A DNA stretch of 64,000 bases, taken from the NCBI GenBank assembly GCA_035222895.1, contig JAVYIG010000416.1:239001-303000 (forward strand), read 5' to 3'. The stretch is from Strongylocentrotus droebachiensis. Lineage: Eukaryota; Echinodermata; Echinoidea; Camarodonta; Strongylocentrotidae. The notes beneath the pieces were generated by a model that had not been told where the DNA came from, searched no databases, and saw only the letters and a program-made list of their open reading frames with translations. Both the position numbers and the translations under genes were made by a program. Positions 22,301-37,300 of this stretch are shown one piece after another; within the stretch, counting starts at the first letter, position 1; each line of letters opens with the position of its first letter.

Positions 22301-25300
22301 GCAAGACGAAGATGACAGTATCCACGAATCCGTACGCATCGATGGTTCACAGGGCGTAGGAATTCGGGGTTCACGAAATCCTTGGCGTGTAGCAAGTTAT
22401 GGGAGATTGTGGATCAGTAGTGGAGATTATTGACAATTCTATTAGTTCTACATAACATTTGTACAAGTCTTTAGAGGGTTAGCGTATTTCCAGGGACGGC
22501 AGTGTAACATCACAAAGGAAATTCAAAGGAATTCAAAATGCAAATGAGGTATGTGCCCTATAAATAGGCCAGCGTGCGGTAGTAGTGAAAAAAGTGAAAA
22601 GGGGCGCTTCTCGTACCCGAAAAAGGGGCACTTACTAGAGATTAAAAAGGGCACTTATGAGAATGGAAAATAGACACTTATTGCAAAGAAAACTGGGAAT
22701 TTGTCAGGGAAAAAAGGTACATGTCAAAATAAAAGGGGCACATATCAGAGGTGAAAAGGGGAGGGGGCACTTTTAAAAATAAATAGGGGCACATATCAAA
22801 GTAATAGGGGCACATTTTATGTAAAAAGGGGCGCTTTTTAGAAAGTTAAAGGGGCACTTTTCCTATGGAAAAAGGGGCACTTTTGGGTTACTTGAAAAAG
22901 TGGGGGGGGGGGCACTGTGCCCCCCCCCCCTGCCCCCCCCCGGGTCCGCCGCCTCTGTATATATATATACACATATTACGACATAGGCCTTTAATATAGG
23001 AGCATGTCATAGATTTTTGAATTATTTATTAATTATATGTGTATGTTTCGTTTTGTTTCATTTTGATTAGCTACACCAGTTTTCATCAAAAGCCCATATT
23101 TTGTTGCTTTTGTATTCTCGGGAAATGTAACATTTGTGTCATTTTTAACAAATATGCAAGATAGTGCAATCAATTTCCTCGGAAAAGATCTACTTTCAGT
23201 TAAAATCCAATTTAATTTCCTTTGAGTTATCTTAAAGGTGTCCCAAAGGGAGCCACTCTGTTCCTCATCAGAGCGCATAGCTTATTTTTTTTTCTTTGAA
23301 AATTTCGGATAAACCCAAGTATTATACGAGCGGGTTTGTCAGGATGGTGCCGAAAAGAAAGGATATAATCTGGTAATCTGGCATAATTATACCATAAATA
23401 TTAAAGAAAGAAAAAGAAGAACAATCCAGGGATTACCAATACTATAAACAAATAATACAAGAGAGAGCTCAATTATTTTTCAAAATTAAAGTTTGTATTA
23501 GAAATAGAGAAGTTAGGTTGTGATAATAATAACAATTTACTGGTTGCCATATAACAGTGAACAACACAACAAAATAAACAACAAAACCAATGTTAGGCAG
23601 TGGATAAAGACGGCGTGCAGCAAGCTGTATCGCCTTCCCGTGCAATCAGAGAACTATTCCGCGCGTTTCGAGGATCGACCATGAGATCGACAGAGCAGTA
23701 AAACCGCCGTGATTAAAGACTAACTAATGAGTTACATTGGAATATTTAACGTTATTAATATGGTTTTATAAATATTGTTAGATACTGGATTGAAAGAGAG
23801 AGAGAGAGAGAAGAGGGGGGGGGGGGGGGGTGGTCGATTCCGAGGGGATTTTTTTTTCTTTCTTCCACGCGCCTCTGATCCAAAAATAGTTCCATTACAA
23901 ACAATTATGATGTTAGTAGCCTTACTAGAGTTTGGGTCAGACAAAAAATGTAGTAAAATTGCACATTTATTCTCCAACTCGACTATACGCGGTAACGTAT
24001 TGGACCAAATGTCTTGGATTTGCATATCTATTTGGATTAATAGTTATTAAGGAGCTATCTCCGTCTACAAAACACGGAAATAGAACATAATTATGTAAGA
24101 CATTAGTGCATGAACTATACGCATAACGATCCAGGAGTGTACGTTTTAAAGGAGAAAGTCGTTGTTACCTCCTTTAGTTATGAAATGGACAAGGTCATGT
24201 ACATTCTTTATGACATTTACCGCAAGAATATGGCCCAAAACCCCACTTTTTGACCAAATCGGCTGACATTCTAGCACCGAACCGAGTAAGCCTTCCCTGG
24301 GGCAGTGACATAGGCACACACACACACATTTACGTCCACACACAACACATTCCGTGATTAGGCGTGATTAGTTATAATTGTGTGTGTGGACGCTTACTAA
24401 CGATACGTCGTATAACAAAACGATGCCCAAACATGCGTTTCGTTATATGACGTATAAATAATCACGCCTAATCACGGAATGTGTTGTGTGTGGACGTAAC
24501 TAGTATAACTAGTCGAACTAGAACGGAATAACTGGGCGGGGCTTAACGTGACCTCGAGCGAAAGGAGACCTGACCTCTCATTTCCGCTTCCATTTCATGA
24601 TCGCAGTAGCAAACTGCGCACCTATACGACATTTCGCTGTAGAGTTTCAGGATTACTTTCTTCTGTGTGTGGACATCCTGGAATTTATACGATGATTATT
24701 CATACGACGTTTCTTGTGTGTGGACACCCTGAAATTTATACGATGATTCTTTGGACGACGTTTCGTTATAGAGTTTCGGGATAAATTGTTTTGTGTGTGG
24801 ACACGCTGTCGGGGCACAATGTCAATCCATTACTCAATGTGAGAGCCCCATATCTCGGAAATAAATGATTTCTCAGCCCCTGATCATGATCCGCTCGCAA
24901 ATAAAAATTGGGATTTGGCAAGTTAGTTAAACGTTCATTGATAATACATTTATGTAATTCATGGTTTATGTTGTAGTTGTTGTTGATGCTGATGATGCTC
25001 TTTTTACGTTTAAATACTAGTGTCAATGATAAATATTTAGTCTATTTAGAGACAACGTTCTTCACTATCTCATCACAGGTCAGGTCGGTGATGACATACC
25101 GTCAATGACAGAGGAGGAAATCAAGCGGGTTGCTGAAGATGTCAAACGCTATTTGACAATTCACCTCTGTCAGATTCAAGCCGATCCACTGAACAGCGAG
25201 CTTCTACTTAAATTTGAACGGATCTTCACCAATCTAACGTTGATGGAAGAAGACAAAGGTACCAAGCACAAGACACCGCTTCTATACGACGACCTCCTCA

Positions 25301-28300
25301 GGACCGAAGTCAACGGAATCTATCCTAAACGCTTGTTGGTGGAAGGTGAAGGTGGTGTGGGGAAGACCACTCTTTGCGCCAAGATCGCTTGGGATTGGAT
25401 CCACGGAAAAGGATATCAAGATTTCAAACTTGTTCTTGTCGTCCTCTTTCGCGAGGCAAAGGACAAGACTGTTGGAGAGGTAGTGAAGTCGTATCTCCCA
25501 GACGACAATCCCGTCACAGCCAAGCGGCTAGACAAGTACATCCTTTCAAATCCGAAAGACGTCTTTCTTGTCCTGGACGGCCTAGATGAGTCTAATGTCG
25601 ATCTTAACAGCAGTCAGCAAATCCTCTTGATCACTTCCAATCGTCTGTTCAAGTCAGGGACAGTTCTAATCACATCACGACAATGGAGATCAGATGAGAT
25701 TAGGAAGAATGCCTTTCTCAGAAAGGTGTTTGCCTTCATTGCTGTAGAAGGTTTCTCTACGGAAAACCTCTCTTCTTACATCACCAAGTTCTTTCATCCT
25801 GACACAGCATCTGCTGAAGATCTGAACCAATTCATATCAAACAACGATGTGATCAGAGAGAACATGGCCCCCTACCCCATATACACAGCCATGCTGTGCA
25901 TCATGTGGAAAGACTATGATGGAGAGCGCCGACAGGCAATGTCCAAGCTGCAAACATTCTCCCAGCTATTTGATGAGATGGTTCACTTTTTGGTTGATCA
26001 TCACCTATCGAAGCACATTCCATCTTCAGGTATTGTTGAAGGCAAATTAAGGGAACATCGTTCAGATATTCGTCATCACCTGCTTCATATTGGCCGCATT
26101 GCCTTCCATGGACTACTCGAGAGACGGTTGATATTCACAGAAGAAGAGTTTCAGAGTTATCCGGAGTCCATCGTTGTAGGTTGTAAAGTTGGTGTACTTA
26201 CCAGAGAAAAAATTCTTCCGAGGAGAGACAGAAGAACTAATACAGATTCAGCAGTTCAATCGGTGCAGTTCCCTCACAAGCTCTTCCATGAGTATCTATC
26301 TGGAATGCATCTTGGAACTCTTTACAACTCAAACCGTAATGAATATGACGGGTTGATAGCGAATATCATAACGAAGGCAGGGGAGTACCGCTACCTACTG
26401 TACTTCACCTCGGCTCAGCAGAAGGAGGTCGGCTTGGATATCGTATCTCGTCTCATAGCGTGGAAAAGAGAGATTACACCTCGCCGTATTGGTGACTTCA
26501 CTATTGATGTCAACTTCATCGCAGATGTAGCATACGAGAGTCAAGACCAAGGAGTGGCCAAACCAGCAGCGGACCATTTATCCTCTCTTTATAAGTTCAG
26601 CGAAATACTTATTATAAACGCGGATATGCAGCCACACACAGTGTTGGGACGTCTTTTCATCACGAATCGTCATAAAGTGGTAAGGAAATCAACGTTGGTG
26701 TAGCAATATATCAATTTCATCTATGTTTGATCGCTTTGAGTGAAACAGTTTCTATTTGATTTTAATTTCATTCTCTCAGACTTACGATGATGTCGTTTGG
26801 TTTAAAGACTTGACACGCGCTAATATTTCCCTGCATTCTTTACAAACTTCTCTTTACCCAAATGTTTGAAAAGACGCTTGATAGAATCAATTTAATTTAA
26901 GCAAAGATACTTATGTCTAAAACCATTGATATGGGTCAAGCATGGGTACAACTCTGATCATACTTTGAGTCTGAAAACTGCAATGTACACGAAAACATTT
27001 ACTTTTATTATTTACAATAGTTAATGAGTAGTAGGACTTTAATATTTTAATAGGAGTTGCGATTTATTGTCACTGCAGCACAACCCGTCTTGCATGTATT
27101 TGCAATGAAACCTTGTTTAATAATATAACACTTTTAATATCACGAATCCCAATAGGATTTGCACGTGTATAACTGTTCAAACCAGTATGATATTATGACA
27201 CACACGGAGAATAGCGAAAAATATTAAAAATCAGTATCAATTAAGTAAATTAATTAAGATAATCCGGTATTATTTCCATGCGCTTATGTTTCTAGCCTTA
27301 CAGTGTTATTTGTGTACATGTACCTTGTAGGAATACCTGAATATTGGGAGGTCATGTGGACGGACGGCTTCAGCGGAACTAGCTGAATTCATGTGCTCAT
27401 CACGATCACTGAGATCTGTGACGATCTGTCGTACTATGCATGATGTCTTCTACTCGGTGCTTGCGAATAACGCTGTCGATTCTAAGGTCAGTATAAATCT
27501 GTGTATTATCCACGTTGTCTTTCTTATGGTACACCATTCTTTAATAAGAAATGGATACCATATTCAGTCATTCAGTCAGGATAATAGTTTTTCTGATGTC
27601 ATAACGTTGAATTGCGTATAGGAGAATAATGTAAAACGGACATTTTTTAAAGAAAAATACATATACATTTTAAACGTCTTGACATAATTTTTTTAATGAA
27701 AAAGAAGAAATATTTTATTAACTTTTTATATAATTCTTATGTTTATGTTACATTTCATGATTTGAGCCAGAGGGTTTCGAAATGAATTATTTTCTTCATC
27801 TTTAATGAGCAAGAGAAAGTAATGTTTTTTTGAAAAATTGATGATGGAACGTCAAAACCTTACTGAGGATGATTTAAACAAAATTTAAGTTTTAAAGACT
27901 AGTAGCATGTTAACAACTTTGAAAACACAAATGAATCGTTTGAAAGATTTCTTCTAACTTTTATTTAACAATTATACAGATTTACACAGATATACCACTA
28001 CAACGTCAGTCAGAAAATAATAATTAAAAAATAAAAAAAAATCCTCATCAACCTTGGATAACAAACTCGCTGCTACGTTACATCAACAGAAACAAACGAT
28101 TATTCTCCCAATACAAAAAATAGCAAATTTACTTCCAGTGAGCAAAAGTACAAAAATTATTTTAAAAAAAGATTGACTAGTATTCTGCAATCTGCAAAAA
28201 AGGAATATTTTTGTTACTAGTTTGAAACTGCTGACTTTAAACTTGCCAAGATTATACCAATCTATAAAAGTAATGTAAAGAAGGATCTAAATAACTACAG

Positions 28301-31300
28301 CCCTATATCAGTTTTGCCTATTTTATCAAAATTATTTGAAAAAGCTGTTCATACTCAATTATATTCATATTTTACCCAGTTTTCATTATTAGATCAATGC
28401 TAGTCTGGTTTCAGAAAATTTCATTCAACATCCACTAGTTTATGTGACATACATGAATATTTATTGGAAAAAAGAAACTCTGGATTTTGTACTGGAAGTA
28501 TATTTTTAGACAAACGCAAGGCATTTGATCTTATTCCTCATAAATTGATTGTTAAAAAACTAAGATATTACGGGGTCTCTTCATTAGAATTATAAAAAAA
28601 AAAATATATATTTGCTTAATAGACAACAATGTGTATCAATAAATGGTTGTATCAGTGATTTATTAACAGTTAAGTGCGGAGTACCTCAAGGTTCAACTAT
28701 TCTGTATATACATTAATGATTTGTGCAATATTGAAATGTCTGATAATGTTAAAATGTCATTGTATGCTGATGATACCGTATTACTTTGTAAAAGTAGAAA
28801 TGCTAATGATCTTAGAATTAAAATGCAATATCAATTCGACATAGTATGTAAATGGTTGAGTATCAATAAGTTCTTTCTGAATGTAGACAAGACAAGGGTA
28901 ATGATGTTTGGTCCAAATAAAAAAATACGAAAACAAAAACTTGAAATTGAATTTAATGGCATAAAAATTGACTTTGTTGAAGAATTTAAATATTTAGGAG
29001 TCTTTTTGGATCCAGGTTTAAATTGCAGCCAACGTCAAATTATGTAGAACTTTGCAGGAATTATGAATATGTCATGTATGTCCTATCTGTGAAATTCAAA
29101 CATTAGCAGTGTCCTAGTATTCAAATTGTGCAAGGAAACCCGTTTACTTTCTAGACTTCCCTGTCAGACACTATTGAGTAACTGACTTACATCTTTTTTC
29201 CTTTGGTAATAACATACATAACATGAGCTGTAACAGGTACATGAGCATTTGTCTACATCAATAACCCACTACTTGTCACAATGGCAAAAATTGAATTGAA
29301 TCTTTGGGCAGCACAAAACGTACGACCATTCGGTAAAAGGGTCTGAAATCAGACTTTTACTTAGGTGACTGCAATCACTTAAGTCGATTCGACAACAAAT
29401 GGTCGTTAGTTTCCCACTAAGAGCCATTTCAAGCCCTTTCGTTTTGAGGGAAGTTCTAAATTAGTATTGTCTTTGAAATGCCGTTGGAATTTAACCCTTT
29501 CATTTTTTTTGGGCCTGCAAATAGGACATACTACCTTTAACTCACATTTTAACTTATCGCTTATAAATGGTGTCGTTTCCTCACATATGAAGAAAGCAAA
29601 GGTTTAACCTATATACAAAAATGGAGAATCACGTGACTGCGGAAACTACAGACAATTATCCCCATATTAACAACAAAATTAAAAACTGTGTATACACGCA
29701 CCATTACATTTTTAACAGAATGTGACTTACTTTCTGACTCTCAATTCGGTTTTCGCAAAAAACATACAACAACTCACTTAAAGAATCAACTTCTTTGGAT
29801 TCATTTAAACGCCAACTCAAAGCTTTTTCTTAAACCAATACAAATCCTGATTGTATGGATCATGCGTGTTTGTTCTCGGTGAGCCGTCGGACGCGCGGAT
29901 TCATTCACCTGGGCATGACTTTTGTGGTTCTTTCGGGGGCTTCATGTTTGCATGTATCTCTGGTTGCTGCGCCGGACGCGCATATTTTTTTTACACAACA
30001 TACTGTTTAGCCATTTTCGCGACAAAATTCCAAGAAGTGCTCTGGTGAAAGAGTCTAAGTCGTCAGCGCACTATGTGCAAGCTTCCCTTCCCCAGGGAAG
30101 AGAAGATGATAGAAAGGGGAAAACAAGGACAGTGGAGAGGATATGGAGAAGGAAAAACAAGGAAATACATAAGGAAAGAGAAGAGGATAAGACTAAGGAA
30201 AAACAGGGAAATACATAAAGAAGGAGAAAAGGATCATATCTATCAGATTAAAACAAAGAAATAGATGACGAAGGAGAAAAGGATAGATTGAAGGAGAAAC
30301 AACGAAAATACATAAAACAAAAGAGAAGAGGTTAGAATAATGGGGAACAAAAGAACGAAGGAGAACTGGGGGATAGATGGAAGGAAAACAAAGAAATATA
30401 TAACGAAGGAGAAAAATGATAGATTGAAGAAGAAAAAAAGAAATTCATGACAAAAGAGAAGAGGATAGATTGAAGGAGAACACAGAAATACATAATGAAA
30501 GAGAAGAGAGGAAAGATTTAACCCAAAACAAATAACGAGTATGTACACATGTACAGCTCCAGCAATCCGACAAAACTGCTAAGGGTAATGCTAGACTCTG
30601 TCTCTAGTCGTTTGCACAGTATATTTGACTGAAGTGGCTAAACAGTTGTGTAAAAAAAATATGCGCGCGCCGGAATTGTTCGGCGTAGCAGCGGTGCATG
30701 CGGCATGAGGCTTGGCGGGAGGTGCTCGGGCCTTGCACGGGTGGACGAGTTTGCCTGTCCGGGGCTCGCCGGGAGCAGGCATGCGTATGATTGAGTAGGT
30801 ATTCAGAAAGTATAGAGACGAATTTCGTATAATTATGAAAAATGATACAGTGTATTTGTAAATGGTCTTTAATGACCCCTCCCCCCCCCCATTCATATGT
30901 TATGGTTTATGTATGTTTCCTTTTTTTCTTGTTGTTTTGAGTATATAATCTTGTTAGTATTAAAAACTGAGGCCTATACGATATGTATATTGCATTAACT
31001 TTAAAAAAATAACTTTTCCTCATCGCACCACGTCAAATTTTTCGACGATTTTCTTCATCATACTAGTGAGGAACCTATTCTTTACAAGCTTTGCTTTCTA
31101 TTAGATTTCGTCATATTTCACTATAAAAATAATATTTTTGTCTTCTTGTAAAAGCTGTTAAATAACTCGAAAGGAAGGGACTTGGAAATTGTCTCAGTAA
31201 TCGTACATTAAACGGCCGAGATGACGGGTGGGAGGACCCACTTGAAGTATATATAATCATTTCGATAGTCGAACCAAATTGGGTGATTTCACTGTATAAA

Positions 31301-34300
31301 TTAGTACACCGCGATGAAGAAGCAATTAAGAAAAGTTTAACGTTCCAGGAAGTGGAAGCACAAAATAATTTTTCTGTGAGTGTCATAAATGATAAAACGA
31401 AAAAGTATTAAAAATAGTAACATTTATAGTGAATATTTTTTTTTCTTCATTTCGTGGTCCATGGGGCAATAGGTGACGGCTATTCCAATAGTGAATTACT
31501 AAGACTAAATACATCGATTTAAAACCTACAAAATGAAGACAAAAAGTTTTGTGTCCATTTTTTCACACGTGTGTAAATAACGTCTTGCTTTTGCAAGAGA
31601 ATGAGGACGAGGACTTTATCACTATGTAATGTTATATATAATTAATTATACGTCAGCAATTGTTTCGCCAACATAATGAAGTACCATTGTACTAGATTGA
31701 GACTCTGGAATTTCAGTGTTTGGATCCCTCCTCCCATCAGCCTGACATGCCGATACGGGAGGTCTAGTGAGATTACCGAATCATATGCCCAGGAAAAACC
31801 CTCTTCTTTCTTTTCCCTTTCTGAACCCTCCTCCCAGGATAGTGAACATTTTGGCATTGTTCTGTCTTTAGTTTTTAGGTACAACCTAAACACCAAAACA
31901 GGTTCACTAATAACTGTGTCCTACCTATGTTGTTTGTATTGTTGCATTGTTTCCTTTACCTATATCCGACTGAGCATCATCCTCCTTGGATGTCTCTTTT
32001 CAACTATGGTGACCGCATCCTCCAGGTTGATGATCGTTTCGAAATAAATGTCATAAGTGCATGGGCGGTGTATCATCTTCCAAAGTTGGGGGGGGGGAGG
32101 GGAGGGGCAACACCAAAACACGACACTTTCTGGAAAAAGGGGCACCTAAAAAGGGAAACCTCCAAGTACAAATATAACATTACTAGACATTGGTATATGG
32201 TATATACCTCTATATTGTCATGATTGTGATTACATTATCAGGGATGTTTTAATTTTGTTCTCTTTACCTGGTCCAAACTATTGCTTGAAGGGAAATCCAA
32301 CCCAAATAGACAACAACTCTAAAAGAAAGCAGAAGAATCAGGGAAGCAAACTGATGAAAGTTTCAATTAAATCTGACTAAAATAAGAAAGCTATGAATTT
32401 TTGAAAGTTGTAATCACTAAACGTATGGGCACTTCTAATTGACTAAAGCAGTAATGTCAATGTGATGTAGTGCCGGACTACTTTCCTATCTGTTCCAACA
32501 TACAAATTGACTAAAATTTCAATTTCCCAAAATATTAATGGCTCAGGAGGGTCTATTATTTTTAGAGGACCTATAATAATATGCTATCTATAACATATTT
32601 GGAGTAGTGCCCCAAGGAACTTACGAGAAAAACAGAAATTAATGATATTTTTGTACACGGCAAATGGGAGATTTCAGTATCCGCGTCCTACGTCACAATC
32701 CACTGACCAAACTACCAATTTAAGGTTCGCATAGACTTAGTGATCTTATATTTCAAACATTTATAACTTCCTTACTATTGGTCCGATTCATTTCAAACTT
32801 TTGCCATTCTGTTTCGGTTATTTTTCTACTTTCATACAAATCAACTTATTAAAAGGGTTGTATTGCCCTTAAAGCCTATCTGCACTAGTTTGGCAGGAGG
32901 GACTAGACCTCCCTTTGTGGTCACCGACAGGTGGGTATCTCATCAAATCGACTCTCAGTTATCATAAGAAAAAGGGGATCATGCGGGACCAACGGGTACC
33001 GCTTAGGCCTTGTTTGCTATATAGAGGGCGTAAGTAGCTACATGTAGTGCAGTCCGCTTTAAGCATCAAACCATAATTTGCAGTTGGGTGTGATGGTATG
33101 AATAATCATTTGCGACCGTACTATTTAATCAAAATGTCAGAATAACGTATTGCTTTTGTAAATGAACGAGGAAGGCAACTGTATCATGGTGTAATGTTTA
33201 TAAATATGTTTAAAGAGAGAGTTCTGGGAAGAGGTGAAAAATAATTTGTGAGCGTTAGCATAGTATGCAAGTGTGGAAGAACATCAGAGAAAAAAATGTT
33301 TCCTGAAAAGCATGGCTCTTCAAATGCCTTCATATTCTAAATATGGCATGTAACATCATCAAAATCGGGACAGATTTTTATGCCACATGTTCGTGTAGTC
33401 CCATATACATCTCTCTGTGAACAGTGCTTGTAACTTTACGAAGACTGGGCCAAATTTCTTCTTATTTTGATGATTCCAGAACCTTGCAGTACACACCAAT
33501 ACTTATATGCTAGATGATCAACCTTTTCTGATCGATTCCACACCGTTTCTTTCACAGTGCAATCGCATGATCAGAACTCAACTTTATGTAGTGTAATGCA
33601 AGCAATTGTATTTCCAACATAGTTTTTCTATTATTACAGATAAATATTTGACATCCAGTATGTGGATCATCCTCCCACTCCCTCACTCAGCTCGACGTGT
33701 AAATACAGGAGGGTCAGTGGGATTACCGAATCGTATGCCCGGGGAAAAAATTCCCCTCCTTTCTGACAATCATGAGACCGACTTTATATCATGTTGTCAA
33801 TAACATACTGAGGGTGTTCAGATCTCCCCCCCCCCCCCGCCGAGTAAACGCACACGTTTTTCTTCCAGTCTAGTGTGGTTAAGGACTAGTTTGCGACCTT
33901 TCTGCCTTCTAGTTTTAATCTCTTTTGTTCTATAAGACTTTAGATCATAAGCCAAGTCCTGCATTCATATTTACCCACTTGTCTCTTAGTCAACAGGTCA
34001 ATATACGTTTCAAAAGGAATCACCAGGAATTATTGAAATTAGTGCTAATTTCAGGTGTCAAGACCTGTACCTCATTGCAAAATAAATGTGATTATGTTCA
34101 GATTTTAACATTGGGGCAATGATTTTAACATTGATTTATAAAACGGATTGTTGAATATTGAATATAGTTTTAATGGGTTGTTAGTTATTATTCATTCTAC
34201 GCAATGTTGCTATCATAACAGATCGAGAATCTTAGCATCTTCTCTCTGGATCTCAGTGAACGTCCATCTGCATCGCGTGATCTCGTTCAGTTCATCTGTA

Positions 34301-37300
34301 AGATGCCATGTTTGAAGAGCCTGACAATCCAGGGGGGAAACGAGGTCTTTCTTCACGATGACTTCTACTCATCATCTTCCTCGATGGCATCATCTGCAAA
34401 GGTATTGATTTGATCATATATTTTAGGACTCTAAGCAAAAGCCTACATGTGTTGTCATACTTGAAGTTTACTCTTTCTATATAGTCAAACGCAAGTGGAT
34501 GAGTTTACTCTACCAATTGGTACACCGTTAAGAGGAAGCCGAGAACATTTAACGTTTCAGGAAGTGGAAGCGAAAAGTGAACTTTCTGTCATAATACAGA
34601 CGCAGAATGAAGGTTGTAACTTGTAAGATTGATAGTGAATATTATATACCTCACTTTAGAATTCAAGCCATATGATTGGTCGAAATTGGAGTCGTGATTT
34701 TAGCCATGCCCCGCCTACCAGTCAATAGTCTTTTAAAAAGTGCCCTCGTACCCGCCTACCAGTCAGTAGTCTTTTGAAAAGTGCTCTCATACCCGCCTAC
34801 CCCATTGGTTCACGTGTTAAAATTGTCTTTGTGCGAGCGCGGACACCATATAGTGCTTTTTGTCTGCGATCGCTAAATGATTGAAACTTTCAGTCGTTTT
34901 TCCAGCGAATATTTTTAAACAGACAGTGTCTCAGATTTTCCGTGATGTTTTAACCAATCTTTACTCAATAACAGGATAAGGTAAGGTAGATTTTTTATTC
35001 AATTCGGCATATAAAAGACATATCGAATGCTTTAATGTTCGAGGACTGGCTGTTTCTATACTGGCTCGCGGGAAAGTTGAATCCGCTGCCATCACCCCTC
35101 GGCGCGCCGCCCACCCAGGGCGGATTAGCAGCGGATTCAACTCCCCCTTGAGCGTATAAAAACAGCCAGTCCTCTCGTAGCAGTTGATATCTCTATAATA
35201 TGAACCATATATTTTTTCATTCCATGGGGGCAATACGGAGGGTAAGGGAAGTGTTGAAGGAGTGACGGCTATTGCTGATGAGACTAAATATTCAATCTAA
35301 AGGGGAAGTTGGTTTTTAATGAAAGCAGCAAAATGGGAGAAATGAATTTGTGACAGTTTAAGCAATATCCGATTAAAAAAAGAAAGTTATGAATCTTTGA
35401 AAAATTGAAAACACTGTTACGTATTTTGCGAGCTCATTTCCAATTTGCTCTGTAAAGAAAATGTAATTATGTTTCATTTTCTTATCTATCGATATCGGAA
35501 TAGATTTGTTTCATAAAGAGGTTGCATTAAAACATAGTTGCACTAATTATATTTAGGGTGAATGTATGATTGAAATATTTTTCAAGGGAAAATATAATTT
35601 CTTGTAGTTATTTAGTATACAAGGTAAATTTTCAAAATGCCTTTTCTGCTTCTATTAAAGCTACTTGATATCAGGGTGGACTTCCCTTTTCAAACCTACC
35701 AAATGATGAATCCCATCTCTTAGTCCCTGTTTGTGCTATTTATGTATCTCTTTGGAATCTGCAAGGTATTCCATGTTTATTTCTTCTTCTTTGGTGTAGT
35801 CTGCTTCCTTCAATCTTGAAGATTATTGCAGAACTTTGGTGTAGTGTGTGTCACAAGGATAGGGTGCATGTGCCAATAAATAACAAGGTGCAAGTAAAAG
35901 CAGCATTGGATCTAGCTGGTGCCGCCTCTCGTCAATTGGAGACGAAAGGCTTCGACAGATGTGGCTGTCACGACATTGGCTGGGAGGGTGTTCCATGTCC
36001 TCACAGTTCTGGGGAAGAAGGAGTTCTGGTGATGCTGGGTCCTTGATTGAGGTCGGAGATATCCTTGTGAGTGAACAGCTCTTGTTGGTCTGATGGATTT
36101 GGTGATGTGTGCCTCTGAGTTGAATGGGACTAGCTGGTTGTGAATCTTGTAGAACATCACAAGGCGAAGGTGTTCTCGTCGCTGTTGGAGTGATGTCCAT
36201 CCAAGCTCCTGCAACATTGAAGATACGCTGGATGTGTTGCGGTGTCGATTCAGTGTGTATCGGGCTGCCCTTCGCTGGATCATTTCTAGCTTGTTGTTGT
36301 ATTTGGCCGTTGATGGATCCCATACGGAAGAGGCATATTCCACCAGGGGTCTGACTAGTGTTCTGTATGCTGTCGCCTTCAACTTGGAAGAGATCACCTG
36401 CAGGTTTCTTCGTAGAAAGGCCAGGGTGTTGTTAGCCTTTTGGCAGACACTGTCGATGTGTTTGTTCCATCTCAAGTCTGATGTTATAGTGACACTAAGG
36501 TATTTTGTGGCTTCTACAGGAGTAAGGATGGAGTTGTTAAGTTTGTTCTGGTGTTCAGTTCCATCATCCACTTCTTGTTCCAGTCATTGAGTATGTTGAG
36601 ATCTTGTTGCGGTTGGTCATCATCATCATCATCTGACTGTACAGTGAGGTAGATGATGGCATCGTCAGCAAACAGACGAACTCTTGAATTGAGTTGGTCA
36701 GCTAGGCAAGTCATTTTTGAAGTACAGGAAGAGGCATGGGCCGAGGACATAGCCCTGAGGCACCCCGGATTCCACGTTGACTTGAGATAATTTACATCCA
36801 TCAAGGAGCACCTGCTGCTTTCTGTTCTGCTTAAAGCTGGCGATCCAATGGTTGTTATGTCCTCTCACTCTATAGTAGTCTAATTTCTGGATGAGACTCT
36901 GGTGGCCAACCTTGTCGAATGCCTTGCTAAAGTCCAGCACTAGGATGTCCGTCTGTTTGCCATCTTGCAGGTTATTCATCAGGTCGCTCACCAGTCCTAA
37001 CAGCTGTAGCTCACATGACCTGTGTTACCTAAAACCATGCTGCAGTGGGTACAGGATATCTTGGGGGTTTCCATGTGTCATGATATTGCTCGCTAAGACG
37101 TGCTCGATCAGTTTACATGAGATACAAGTTAGTGAGATGGGTCTGTAGTTGCTTGGTTCTGCTTTGTCTCCCTTCTTATAAACTGGTACTACGTTGGCAT
37201 TTTCCCAATCTTTTGGTATCTCTCCAGTGCTGTAAGACTTCCTGAAGATGTCACATAAGGAAGGTGCTATGACAGCTGAAAATTCCTTGAGTACTCGTGG

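Noticed and set aside
30073..30264. Lys/Glu-rich frame resembling a coiled coil
   Set aside because: It is the purine-rich repeat; composition explains it fully.
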